NCBI RefSeq assembly: GCF_031451695.1
Contig: NZ_JARWAM010000008.1
Coordinates: 1 to 64,000, forward strand
Length of the DNA: 64,000 nt
Direction: 5' to 3'
Source of the DNA: Franzmannia qiaohouensis
GTDB lineage: Bacteria; Pseudomonadota; Gammaproteobacteria; Pseudomonadales; Halomonadaceae
The notes beneath the pieces were generated by a model. That model made no database searches, was not told where the DNA came from, and saw nothing but the letters and a program-made list of their open reading frames with translations. Shown here one piece after another: positions 52,096 to 60,592 of the stretch (positions are counted from its first letter, which is position 1; each line of letters starts with the position of its first letter). The translations under genes and the position numbers were made by a program.

Positions 52096-53472
52096 ATGGA
52101 CATCTCTGCGCTTCTGACCGCCACAGCCGGCACCGGCAAGGCCGCCAACGCCCAGCCCGCAGGCAAGCTCCCCGCCGACGGCGCTTTCGCCAAGCAGCTC
52201 AGCCAGGCCGCCAACGCTGCCGGCCTCAGCCAGCTGCTGGAGGCGAGTCATGCCAAGCCTCAGGCCAACGGCGGTGGAGAACTCCCCATCGATCTGGCGG
52301 CACTGGCCGAGCGGCTGGTCGAGGATATTGCCAATGACATGGCCGACGACGAGAGCCAGGCCGCAGCGCTGACATTGATCGAGGGCGTGCTCGACGAGGT
52401 CAGCGGCGAGGCAATCAGCGAGGCGGCAACAGTCGAATCACCACTGGCCGCCCTCGAGGCGCTGCTCAGCGGCAACGCCCAGGCCAATCGCCCGCTGGCA
52501 GGTGCCGTGAACCTGGACGCTGGCGAAGAGTCGGCGCTGCTGGCCGAGGTACGCCAGCGCATGGCACTGATCGACGCCGCCGGCCGACCGCTGGCCGAGC
52601 CCGGCCAGGGCAACCCGCCAAGCAGCCAACGACCGGGCGCCGAACTCGCCACTCTGCAGGCGCGCCCCCTCGGCACGGTCGAGGGCGACACGCGCCAATC
52701 GCGCGGTGCAAGCAACCCCCTGCTACTCGACCCCGCCGCCGCTCGGGAGGTCCAGCCCGCTGGACGCGAGGCGCTCGCCGAGATCACTCAGCAGGCACTG
52801 CGCAGTGCGGCTCAGGCCGCCCCCACGGTGGGCCCCAGCACCACTGCCAGCCCTCAGCCAGCCGTCGGCCTGCCCCAGCCCGGTAGCGAAGCCCCGCTGT
52901 TCGCCGCCCTTAATGGCCGCAGCGAGGCACCCAGCGGCGCAAGCGGCGAGGCCAACGGCATCCCAGCACCGCCGGTCGCCAGCGCCCAGGGCACCACCGC
53001 CAGCCCGCAACCGCTCGGTCAGCCGCCGGCCAGCGCCGCGCTGAGCGCTCCTGTGGCCAGCCAGCAGTGGCAACAGCAGCTCGGCCAGCAGCTGGTCAAC
53101 CTAAGCCAGCGCGGCGACCAGCGCGTCGAGCTGCGTCTCAACCCCGCCGAATTGGGACCGCTCTCGGTGAGCCTCAAGCTCGGCGAGAACGGTGCCCAGG
53201 CACAGTTCCTCTCGGCCCACGCCCAGGTTCGCGTGGCCCTCGAACAAGCCATCCCGCAGCTGCGCGAGGCCCTCGAGGAGCAGGGTATTTCACTGAGTGA
53301 GGCAACGGTCGGCGAGCACGCTGGCGGCGAGATGGCCTTCGCCAACGGCGGCGGTAGTGGCCAGCAAGGCGGTAGCGCATCGGGCGGCGAAGATAATCTG
53401 CTGGATGACACCACCGAGGCGCTGCCGGGCAGGCCGCTGGAGCTCGACGGCCGCGTCGATCTTTACGCTTGA
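52096..53472 (+). CDS. fliK: Flagellar hook-length control protein FliK
   Basis: This 458-residue protein has an Ala/Gln/Pro-rich, low-complexity N-terminal ruler region and a compact C-terminal hook-length domain (VELRLNPAELGPLSVSLKL, VRVALEQAIPQLREALEEQG). It measures the hook and switches export specificity. The ATG at 52096 has AAGGAGG upstream. It ends the first flagellar run; a 214-base gap precedes fliL. Confidence 0.92.
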   Translation: MDISALLTATAGTGKAANAQPAGKLPADGAFAKQLSQAANAAGLSQLLEASHAKPQANGGGELPIDLAALAERLVEDIANDMADDESQAAALTLIEGVLDEVSGEAISEAATVESPLAALEALLSGNAQANRPLAGAVNLDAGEESALLAEVRQRMALIDAAGRPLAEPGQGNPPSSQRPGAELATLQARPLGTVEGDTRQSRGASNPLLLDPAAAREVQPAGREALAEITQQALRSAAQAAPTVGPSTTASPQPAVGLPQPGSEAPLFAALNGRSEAPSGASGEANGIPAPPVASAQGTTASPQPLGQPPASAALSAPVASQQWQQQLGQQLVNLSQRGDQRVELRLNPAELGPLSVSLKLGENGAQAQFLSAHAQVRVALEQAIPQLREALEEQGISLSEATVGEHAGGEMAFANGGGSGQQGGSASGGEDNLLDDTTEALPGRPLELDGRVDLYA

Positions 53473-53686
53473 GCACGCCGTGCGGCAGTGCGTTGAGTCG
53501 TCACCCTCAATGTCTCGCCCGCGGGGCCGATAACGATGTAGCAGGTCAAGGCCTTGCGGATCTGGTAAAGCGCCAAGATACGCCGTTTAGGCCGGCCTTT
53601 TCGAACCATGGCGATGGCACGGCTATCGCCATACTGCTTTCTAGAATGCACCCCTCGGGGTCGCCCATCTATCGGTGGCAAAGACA
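53473..53686. other. Intergenic region fliK-fliL, content partly unexplained
   Basis: The gap holds two small inverted repeats (GGCGAT/ATCGCC near 53609-53629 and CCCC/GGGG at 53651-53660). It also has a GG-N10-GC pair (53544-53557) that only weakly resembles a sigma-54 promoter. A minus-strand frame (53463-53693) reads 76 codons without a recognisable domain. I see no confirmed gene here; it probably carries the fliL promoter. Confidence 0.5.
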
Positions 53687-54172
53687 ATGGCAAAGAATCG
53701 CAGTGCGGGCAGCCGCAAACCTTGGTGGATCATCGGCTTACTGATCATCCTGTTCTCGATGGGCAGCTCGGCGGCCGTGTACTACATGATGGACAGCCGC
53801 AGCGGAGAAGGCGGCGCAAGCGCCCAGACCGTAGTCGAAGAGACCCGCGCCCCGGCGCCGATCTTCGTCGACATCAACCCGTTCACGGTCAACCTGCAGA
53901 GCCGTCACTACGACCAGCAGCTGCTCTACATCGGGCTGTCGCTACGGGTCGGCAACGAGACCACCCGCGAGCTGATCGAGGAGCACATGCCGCAGGTGCG
54001 CAGCCGGCTGCTGATGCTGCTCTCCAGCCAGCAGGCCGAAGATTTGGTCAGCCCCGAGGGCAAGCAGCAGCTCTCGGCCGACATCCTGGCCCTGTTCGAC
54101 CAGCCGCTGACCAACCCACAGCCGTCACTGATGGTCAACGACGTGCTGTACACCGAATTCATCGTCCAGTGA
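53687..54172 (+). CDS. fliL: Flagellar basal body-associated protein FliL
   Basis: This protein of about 161 residues has one membrane helix (WWIIGLLIILFSMGSSAAVYY) and a periplasmic FliL domain (FVDINPFTVNLQSRHYDQQLLYIGLSL). It supports stator function near the motor. The ATG at 53687 is preferred because GGTGG lies eight bases upstream; a GTG four codons earlier (53675) is possible. It begins the fliLMNOPQR run. Confidence 0.92.
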   Translation: MAKNRSAGSRKPWWIIGLLIILFSMGSSAAVYYMMDSRSGEGGASAQTVVEETRAPAPIFVDINPFTVNLQSRHYDQQLLYIGLSLRVGNETTRELIEEHMPQVRSRLLMLLSSQQAEDLVSPEGKQQLSADILALFDQPLTNPQPSLMVNDVLYTEFIVQ

Positions 54173-54219
54173 CCGCGACGCTGAACCCTTGAGTCTTCAT
54201 CGAGAAGTGCAATAGCGCC

Positions 54220-55272
54220 ATGTCCCAAGACGATCTGCTCTCTCAGGAAGAGATCGACGCCCTGCTCAAGGGCGTCAGCGGCGAAGAAGAGGCTGCTCCT
54301 AGCGATAGCAAGGGTAGCGACGCGCGTATTCGCCCCTATGACCCGGCCACCCAGCATCGGGTCATACGCGAGCGTCTGCACGCTCTGGACATCATTAACG
54401 AGCGGTTCGCGCGGCACTTCCGCATGAGCCTGTTCAACCTGCTGCGGCGCAGTGCCGACATCACCGTCGACACCGTCCGCTACCAAAGCTACAGCGATTT
54501 CTCGCGCAATGTGCCGGTGCCCACCAACCTCAATCTGGTGGCACTCAAGCCGCTGCGCGGCTCGGCGCTGGTGGTATTCCCCCCCAGCCTGGTGTTCATG
54601 GTGGTCGACAACCTGTTCGGCGGTGACGGGCGTTTTCTCACCAAGTCGGAAGGCCGCGAATTCACCCACACCGAACAGCGCATCATACGCCGCCTGCTCA
54701 AGCTCGCCCTGGACGCCTACCAGGAAGCCTGGCGCTCGGTGTACCCGCTGGAGGTGGAGTTCCTGCGTTCCGAGATGCAGGTCAAGTTCGCCAACATCAC
54801 CAACTCGCCCAACGAGATCGTGGTCAACAGCACCTTCCACCTGGAAGTCGGCAACCTGAACAGCGATTTCCAGATCTGCATGCCCTACTCGATGATCGAG
54901 CCGCTGCGCGAGCAGCTCAGCGGCCCGCTCACCGACAGCCACCCCGAAGAGGAGCGGCAGTGGGGCCAGCGCATGGCCGGCGAGATCAAGCGCTCCCACG
55001 TCGAACTCATCGCCGACTTCGTCGAGATCCCCAGCAGCATCGGCCGGGTGATGTCGCTCGAAGTTGGCGACGTGCTGCCCATCGAACTCCCGGAGATCGT
55101 CACCGCCAGCGTCGACGGCGTGCCGGTGATGCGCTGCGAATACGGTAGCCAACACGGTCAGCGTGCACTGCGCGTTCACAGCCTGATCGAGCATGCTTCG
55201 TCATCCAAGTCGGCCAAGGAAACTTTCGTCAAAGGGTCAACGCCGCAAGCCAAGGAATCCGATAATGACTGA
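54220..55272 (+). CDS. fliM: Flagellar motor switch protein FliM
   Basis: This 350-residue switch protein has the CheY-P-binding N-terminal motif LLSQEEIDALLKGV, the middle domain (PATQHRVIRERLHALDIINERFARHFRMS cut at its FliG-contact loop) and a C-terminal SpoA domain that pairs with FliN (SSIGRVMSLEVGDVLPIELP). It lies 47 bases after fliL and overlaps fliN by eight bases. Confidence 0.96.
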   Translation: MSQDDLLSQEEIDALLKGVSGEEEAAPSDSKGSDARIRPYDPATQHRVIRERLHALDIINERFARHFRMSLFNLLRRSADITVDTVRYQSYSDFSRNVPVPTNLNLVALKPLRGSALVVFPPSLVFMVVDNLFGGDGRFLTKSEGREFTHTEQRIIRRLLKLALDAYQEAWRSVYPLEVEFLRSEMQVKFANITNSPNEIVVNSTFHLEVGNLNSDFQICMPYSMIEPLREQLSGPLTDSHPEEERQWGQRMAGEIKRSHVELIADFVEIPSSIGRVMSLEVGDVLPIELPEIVTASVDGVPVMRCEYGSQHGQRALRVHSLIEHASSSKSAKETFVKGSTPQAKESDND

Positions 55273-55771
55273 TCCCAACAAGCCTGATCCCAACAAGCCC
55301 GATCAGAGCGCCACAGACGACGATTGGGCCAGCGCCATGGCCGAACAGGGCGATGCGGCGCCCGCCGAGGACGACCCCTGGGCCGAAGCGCTGGCCGAGC
55401 AGGCCGAAAGCGAAGCCGAGGAACCCGCCGCAGCCCCGGCCAGCCAGCCGGAAGCCGCCGGTTCCAAGGTCTTCAAGCCCCTCGACAAGGGCCAAGGCAG
55501 CGGTGCCGCCCGCGACCTGGAAATGGTCATGGACATCCCGGTCAAGCTCAGCGTCGAGCTCGGCCGCACCCGCATCACCATCAAGCAGCTGCTCGAGCTC
55601 GCCCAGGGCTCGGTGATCGAGCTCGAAGGCCTGGCCGGCGAGCCGATGGATATCCTGATCAACGGCTACCTCATCGCCCAGGGCGAAGTGGTGGTAGTGG
55701 ATGACAAATACGGCATCCGCGTCACCGAGATCATTACCCCCTCCGAGCGCGTGCAGAAACTCAACCGATGA
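55265..55771 (+). CDS. fliN: Flagellar motor switch protein FliN
   Basis: This 168-residue protein has a C-terminal SpoA domain (MVMDIPVKLSVELGRTRI, VDDKYGIRVTEIITPSERV) and a long acidic N-terminal tail of about 80 residues. The tail contains a tandem DPNKP repeat (residues 3-12) and a second acidic pattern around DDPWAEALAEQ. The ATG at 55265 has AAGGAA upstream and overlaps fliM. It overlaps fliO by four bases. Confidence 0.95.
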   Translation: MTDPNKPDPNKPDQSATDDDWASAMAEQGDAAPAEDDPWAEALAEQAESEAEEPAAAPASQPEAAGSKVFKPLDKGQGSGAARDLEMVMDIPVKLSVELGRTRITIKQLLELAQGSVIELEGLAGEPMDILINGYLIAQGEVVVVDDKYGIRVTEIITPSERVQKLNR

Positions 55772-56235
55772 GCGAGCGTGTTTCGACACCCGAGCCCGCC
55801 CCGCAGGTCGACACCAGCGGCCTGGCGGCGCTCGAGGGTAGCGTAGGTAGCAGCGACGCCCTGCTTGGCATGGCCGCGCTGGGCAAGACCGCGGCGGCCC
55901 TGGCACTGGTGGTAGCGATCATCTTCCTGTGCAGCTATCTGGTCAAGCGCCTGCATCCGCAAGGGCGCGTGCACGGCCAGCACCTCAAGGTGGTCGGCAG
56001 CACTGCCGTGGGCAACCGCGAGCGAGTGGTCATCGTCGACGTCGAAGGCACCTGGCTGGTGCTCGGCGTGGGTGGCGGTCAGGTCAGCAAGCTCCACGAA
56101 TGCGCCGCGCCGGTCGACACTGCACCACCCTCACCGGTGCACCCGGAAGGCGGCAGTTTCGCCACGCGCTTCGCCAGCGCCTTGAAGCAGAACGCCGGCC
56201 AGGCCCTGGGCCGCGGCAAGGGCAGCCGGCCGTGA
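55768..56235 (+). CDS. fliO: Flagellar biosynthesis protein FliO
   Basis: This 155-residue protein has one membrane helix (AALALVVAIIFLCSYLV, about 37-54) and a small cytoplasmic FliO domain (VVGSTAVGNRERVVIVDVEGTWLVLGV). It helps FliP assemble. It overlaps fliN (ATGA) and fliP (GTGA) by four bases each, so the run is tightly coupled. Confidence 0.93.
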   Translation: MSERVSTPEPAPQVDTSGLAALEGSVGSSDALLGMAALGKTAAALALVVAIIFLCSYLVKRLHPQGRVHGQHLKVVGSTAVGNRERVVIVDVEGTWLVLGVGGGQVSKLHECAAPVDTAPPSPVHPEGGSFATRFASALKQNAGQALGRGKGSRP

Positions 56236-56990
56236 CCTCGCTGCAACGCCTTGCACTTGTCTTGCTCATCGCCCTGCTGGCGTGGTGGCTGCCGAGCAGC
56301 GCCTTCGCCCAGGCCACCCTCCCCGGTATCACCAGCCAGCCCACCGAGGACGGCGGCCAGCAGTGGTCGATGCATCTGCAGACCCTGCTGCTGCTCAGCT
56401 CGATGGCCTTCCTGCCGGCGCTACTGCTGATGATGACCGGCTTCACCCGAATCATCATCGTGCTCAGCCTGCTGCGCACCGCCATGGGCACCCAGTCGGC
56501 GCCGCCCAACCAGGTGCTGCTCGGCCTGGCGCTGTTCCTGACCTTCTTCGTGATGTCGCCGGTGTTCGCCCAGGTCTATGAAGATGCCTGGCTGCCGCTC
56601 TCCGTCGACGACATGAACTTCGACGAGTTCCTGCTGGTGGCCAGCCAGCCGTTTCGCGAGTTCATGCTGGCCCAGACCCGCGAACCGGACCTGGCACTGT
56701 TCGTACGCCTGGCCGACGTCGGCGAAATGCAGGGGCCGGAAGATTTGCCGATGCGCGTGCTGATGCCGGCCTTCGTTACCAGCGAGCTCAAGACCGCCTT
56801 CCAGATCGGCTTCACCATCTTTATCCCGTTTCTGATCATCGACCTGGTAGTGGCCAGCGTGCTGATGTCGCTGGGCATGATGATGGTGCCGCCGGCAACC
56901 ATCTCGCTGCCGTTCAAGCTGATGCTGTTCGTGCTCGTCGACGGCTGGCAGCTGATCATCGGCTCGCTGGCCCAGAGCTTCTATCTATGA
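56232..56990 (+). CDS. fliP: Flagellar export gate protein FliP
   Basis: This 252-residue protein has a cleavable signal peptide (ALVLLIALLAWWLPSSAFA), four membrane helices and the FliP signatures MTGFTRIIIVLSLLRTAMGT and LMPAFVTSELKTAFQIGF. It forms the core of the FliPQR export pore. The start is the GTG at 56232 overlapping the fliO stop. Confidence 0.95.
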   Translation: MTSLQRLALVLLIALLAWWLPSSAFAQATLPGITSQPTEDGGQQWSMHLQTLLLLSSMAFLPALLLMMTGFTRIIIVLSLLRTAMGTQSAPPNQVLLGLALFLTFFVMSPVFAQVYEDAWLPLSVDDMNFDEFLLVASQPFREFMLAQTREPDLALFVRLADVGEMQGPEDLPMRVLMPAFVTSELKTAFQIGFTIFIPFLIIDLVVASVLMSLGMMMVPPATISLPFKLMLFVLVDGWQLIIGSLAQSFYL

Positions 56991-57039
56991 CCATCGCCAC
57001 CATCAGCGGGGCGCCCCAGCGCCGCGCAAGGAGTAAACC

Positions 57040-57309
57040 ATGACACCCGAGGTCGTCATGAGCATGGCCTATCAGGGCATGCGGATTACGCTGTTCCTAG
57101 CCGCCCCCCTGCTCATTACCGCACTGCTCACGGGCCTTACCGTCAGCCTCTTCCAGGCCGCCACCCAGATCAACGAGATGACGCTGTCGTTCATCCCCAA
57201 GATCCTCGGCGTATTCACGGTACTGGTGTTCGCCGGTCCCTGGCTGCTCAAATTGATCACCGACTTCACCCGCGAGCTGTTCACCAACATCCCGCTGATG
57301 TTGAGCTGA
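57040..57309 (+). CDS. fliQ: Flagellar export gate protein FliQ
   Basis: This 89-residue protein has two membrane helices with the family start MTPEVVMSMAYQGMRITLFL, the loop SLFQAATQINEMTLSFIPKI and the closing ITDFTRELFTNIP. It is a small subunit of the FliPQR pore. AAGGAG precedes the ATG. Confidence 0.95.
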   Translation: MTPEVVMSMAYQGMRITLFLAAPLLITALLTGLTVSLFQAATQINEMTLSFIPKILGVFTVLVFAGPWLLKLITDFTRELFTNIPLMLS

Positions 57310-57321
57310 CGACGCCCACCC

Positions 57322-58113
57322 ATGGTCGAGGTCACCTTTGCCCAGCTGCAGACCTGGCTGATGCTGTTTCTGTGGCCCTTCGTGCGCATCACCGCGTTCA
57401 TGATGGCCGCACCGCTGATGGGCCACTCATCGGTACCCAATCAGGCCAAGATCGGCCTGGCGGTGCTGCTCACGGTAGTCATTGGCCCCAGCCTGCCGGA
57501 ACTGCCCGATGCACCGCTCATCTCCTGGGCGAGCCTTGGCATCATGGTCGAGCAGATGCTTATCGGCGTCGCCATCGGGCTGACCATGCAAGTGATGTTT
57601 GCGGTAGTGCAGGCGGCCGGCGAGTTCATCGGCCTGCAGATGGGCCTGGCCTTCGCCACCTTCTTCGATGCCGGCAGCGGCACCAACACCATGATCCTGT
57701 CGCGGGTGCTATACATGATCACCCTGCTGATGTTCCTGGCCTTCAACGGCCACCTGATCGTGATCGAGATCATCGCCTCGACCTTCGTCACCCTGCCGAT
57801 CGGCATCGGCAGCTTCAACGCCGGCGCCTTCGAGATGCTGGTGCGCTTCGGCGGCACCATCTTCGTCTCAGGCATGCTGTTGGCACTGCCGCTGGTCGGC
57901 TCGCTGCTGATCATCAACCTCTCGCTGGGCATCCTCAACCGCTCGGCGCCGCAGCTCACGGTATTCAATATCGGCTTCCCCACCTCGCTGACCGTGGGCA
58001 TCTTCCTGCTGATGGTGCTGATGACCGACTTCGCCCGCTTCCTGCAGCGGCTTTTCAGTGACAGCCTGGTGTTTCTGCAGCACCTACTCGAGGCGATGGC
58101 GCCGCTGAGCTGA
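57322..58113 (+). CDS. fliR: Flagellar export gate protein FliR
   Basis: This 263-residue protein has six membrane helices and FliR signatures (PFVRITAFMMAAPLMGHSS, IGLQMGLAFATFFDAGSG, NLSLGILNRSAPQLTVFNIGFP). It completes the FliPQR gate. In many genomes flhB follows or is fused; here the next gene is an unrelated minus-strand hglS, so flhB and flhA must lie elsewhere. Confidence 0.95.
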   Translation: MVEVTFAQLQTWLMLFLWPFVRITAFMMAAPLMGHSSVPNQAKIGLAVLLTVVIGPSLPELPDAPLISWASLGIMVEQMLIGVAIGLTMQVMFAVVQAAGEFIGLQMGLAFATFFDAGSGTNTMILSRVLYMITLLMFLAFNGHLIVIEIIASTFVTLPIGIGSFNAGAFEMLVRFGGTIFVSGMLLALPLVGSLLIINLSLGILNRSAPQLTVFNIGFPTSLTVGIFLLMVLMTDFARFLQRLFSDSLVFLQHLLEAMAPLS

Positions 58114-58135
58114 TATCCGGCTGCAACCTCCAGGC

Positions 58136-59479
58136 TTAGGCGAGTGCCGCCAGAGCCTTCTCCAACGACGCCTGCTGGCGCTGCTCGTAGAGCGCGATCT
58201 CGTCGATGGCCTTGGCCCCCAGCGCCTCCTCGAACTGCGCCTGGTTGGAGTGACTGGCGTATTCATCGCGCACGCCGTCGCCGAGGTTGGACTGGAATAT
58301 CCCCGCCGCGCTGACCGGCAGGAAGTCTTCGTAGGTCATCGGCGCGGCAGTCAGTGCGTCCTGGGCGATCAACGCTTCCACGTCGTGTTCATCGCCCGCC
58401 GTCGCGCCGGGCACGGCACGGTAGTGGAAGAACGCCAGCCCCTCGCGGCGCAGCGCGGCGGGGTCGTCGGGGAAGTCGGCAAACACCTCGCTGAGCTGCA
58501 CCTGGTGGCTCTGGTTGTCGGTGGCAGTGCCGCCCTCCCGCGAGGCCGTCAGCAGCCGGTCGTAGAGCGCGCGCCCCTTGCGCGTCAGCGCCACGCCGCG
58601 CTGCTCGATCTCGCCGAAGCGCGCGGTGTGGTGGCCCTGCTCGTTGCCGGCAAAACGGATCGGCTCCTCCAGCGCCTTGAAGCTGGTCTGGCGCAGCAGG
58701 ATCGGGCAGGCGCGGCGCGGTGGGCCTTCGATGATCGCCTTGGGGTCGATGCCGGCCGCAGGCATGCGCCGCTGCACTTCGTCGATATCCAGGGTCCGCG
58801 GCGTGAGATGGTTGATATGCGGGCCGCGAAAACACACCACGTCGGCGATCAGGCGGTGCTCGTCGCTCAGCGCGCGGTAGGTGGCCAGGTCGACGGTGGC
58901 CTCGCGGTGCCAGCGGAAGGTCTCCAGCGCCTCGGCCACGAAGCGCTCGGCCTGCTCGGCATCGAGCCCACCCTGGCGCTCGGCGGTGGCGACCAGCTCC
59001 CGCGCGCCGGGGGTGAAGATATCGCGGGCGGCAAGGATCTCGGCGGCGCGCTGGCGCAGCTCGGCGTCCTCGATCAGCTCCAGGCGCAGCAGCGAGGTAA
59101 ACACGCGGAACGGGTTGCGCTTGAGCGCGGCGTCGTCCACCGGACGAAACGCCGTGGAGTGCACCGGCACCCCGGCCTCGGAGAGGTCGTAGTAGCCCAC
59201 CGGGTGCATGCCCATCACCGCAAACACTCGGCGCAGCATGGCCAGTTCCGCCGGCGTGCCGACGCGAATCGCACCGTGGCGCTCCACGTCGAGCCGCACC
59301 AGCTCGTCGCCGTCGCGCAGTTCGGCGTGCAGCGCGGGGTTTGCCGCCAGCGTCTCGCGGTTGACCGCCTCGACCAGCGCCAGCAGCGTGCCGTACTGCG
59401 GCACCTCATGGCGGTACATCTCCGACATCGCCTTGGCAAAGTTGCCGCGAATCTCGTCCGTGGCTATCCAGTTGCTCAT
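58136..59479 (-). CDS. hglS: 2-Oxoadipate dioxygenase/decarboxylase, DUF1338/YdcJ family
   Basis: This 447-residue protein matches the DUF1338 (YdcJ/HglS) family, Fe(II) enzymes of VOC-like fold that convert 2-oxoadipate to D-2-hydroxyglutarate in lysine catabolism. The metal-binding histidine segment VVCFRGPHINHLTPRTLD is visible, as are FRPVDDAALKRNPFRVFTSLLR and GIFQSNLGDG. The ATG at 59479 has CAGGAGG upstream. It diverges from a LysR regulator. The window's lhgO handles the L isomer, so it is not the direct next step. Confidence 0.9.
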   Translation of the reverse strand: MSNWIATDEIRGNFAKAMSEMYRHEVPQYGTLLALVEAVNRETLAANPALHAELRDGDELVRLDVERHGAIRVGTPAELAMLRRVFAVMGMHPVGYYDLSEAGVPVHSTAFRPVDDAALKRNPFRVFTSLLRLELIEDAELRQRAAEILAARDIFTPGARELVATAERQGGLDAEQAERFVAEALETFRWHREATVDLATYRALSDEHRLIADVVCFRGPHINHLTPRTLDIDEVQRRMPAAGIDPKAIIEGPPRRACPILLRQTSFKALEEPIRFAGNEQGHHTARFGEIEQRGVALTRKGRALYDRLLTASREGGTATDNQSHQVQLSEVFADFPDDPAALRREGLAFFHYRAVPGATAGDEHDVEALIAQDALTAAPMTYEDFLPVSAAGIFQSNLGDGVRDEYASHSNQAQFEEALGAKAIDEIALYEQRQQASLEKALAALA

Positions 59480-59583
59480 CTGGGCCTCCTGTGGCCGACA
59501 TTACTCAGCATAGCGCTATCAGAACAAGACAAGGCTCGAGGCACAAACGAATAAAACGACGTCATGCATTCCATTTGTTCATG

Positions 59584-59633
59584 GATAAAAGATAATGTAC
59601 CGACGTTTTATGCTCCCAATCGTTGATAAAAGA
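59584..59633. promoter_or_regulatory. Repeated GATAAAAGA elements in the hglS/lysR promoter
   Basis: GATAAAAGA occurs at 59584-59592 and, as GATAAAAGA, at 59625-59633. The second is the right arm of TTTTAT-N14-ATAAAA (59606-59631). This AT-rich region between divergent genes is a likely LysR binding area. Confidence 0.45.
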
Positions 59634-59659
59634 ATGCCAGTAAGGAATATCTCAGCATC

Positions 59660-60547
59660 ATGACGCGTCAGCTCCCCTCCACCACCGCCATGCAGTGCTT
59701 CGAGGCCGCCGCGCGGCACAAGAGCTTTACTCGTGCCGCCGAGGCGCTGAGCCTGACCCAGAGTGCGGTGAGCAAGCAGGTCGCGCAACTGGAGGCCCAC
59801 CTGCAGCACAAGCTGTTCCGCCGCGTGCGGCGCAGCCTGGTGCTGACTCCGGAGGGTGCGATCTACCTGAGCGACGTGCGCAAGGTGCTGGCGCAGATCG
59901 AGATGTCGACCCGCGCCATCATGACCTATAGCGGCAATAGCGAGGTGCTCAAGGTGGCGACCCTGCCGAGCTTTGGCACGCGCTGGCTGGCCGACCGGCT
60001 ACCGGGGTTCCTGGCCGCCAACCCGCGCATCAGCCTGGAGTTCCACGATCGCGTCGAGGACTTCGACCTAGAGCAGCAGAATATCGACGTGGCGTTTTTC
60101 TACGGCCACGGCAGCTGGCCCGACCTGGAGTGCCACAAGCTTGCCAACGAGGAGATGGTAGCCGTCGCCGCCCCGGTACTGTTGGCCACTCACACGCCGG
60201 CCTCGGCCAGCGACCTCGCCGAGCTGCCGCTGCTGCACCTCTCGACCCGCCCCGACGCCTGGCACCAGTGGTTCGCCGAGCAGCATATCGGCACCGACCG
60301 CAGCTACCATGGCAGCCGTTTCGAGACCTTCCCGATGCTGGTGCGCACGGCCATGGCCGGCGGTGGCGTGGCCCTGGTGCCACGCTTCACGGTCGACGAG
60401 GAGCTCGACAGCGGGCGCCTCGCGGTTGCCGCCCCCCACCGCCTGCGCAGCGCCAGCGCCTACTACCTGGTCTATCCTGAACACCTCGGCGAACTGGCCA
60501 AGGTGCGACGCTTCGTCGAGCATATCCTCAGCACCCTGCCGACATAA
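59660..60547 (+). CDS. LysR-family transcriptional regulator, GcvA-like
   Basis: This 295-residue regulator has the LysR helix-turn-helix (FEAAARHKSFTRAAEALSLTQ then SAVSKQVAQLEAHL) and a periplasmic-binding-like effector domain. The RFTVDEELDSGRLAVA segment resembles the GcvA/AmpR branch. Divergence from hglS suggests that it senses a lysine-catabolic intermediate and activates hglS; this is inferred. Its stop codon lies within the T-run side of the flgL terminator. Confidence 0.9.
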   Translation: MTRQLPSTTAMQCFEAAARHKSFTRAAEALSLTQSAVSKQVAQLEAHLQHKLFRRVRRSLVLTPEGAIYLSDVRKVLAQIEMSTRAIMTYSGNSEVLKVATLPSFGTRWLADRLPGFLAANPRISLEFHDRVEDFDLEQQNIDVAFFYGHGSWPDLECHKLANEEMVAVAAPVLLATHTPASASDLAELPLLHLSTRPDAWHQWFAEQHIGTDRSYHGSRFETFPMLVRTAMAGGGVALVPRFTVDEELDSGRLAVAAPHRLRSASAYYLVYPEHLGELAKVRRFVEHILSTLPT

Positions 60548-60571
60548 AAAAACCGCTGCCGAGGCAGCGGT
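60545..60571 (-). terminator. Rho-independent terminator of flgL
   Basis: ACCGCTGCC pairs with GGCAGCGGT, and on the minus strand TTTTTTT follows. It overlaps the end of the convergent lysR gene. Confidence 0.92.
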
Positions 60572-60592
60572 GAAGAGAGCAGCACACACCAC

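Noticed and set aside
53543..53558. Sigma-54 promoter for fliL
   Set aside because: Only GG, GC and TTGC agree with the consensus, and it lies about 130 bases before the start.
53463..53693. 76-codon minus-strand frame between fliK and fliL as a gene
   Set aside because: No recognised domain, no clear start site, and it overlaps both flanking genes; kept only as an observation.
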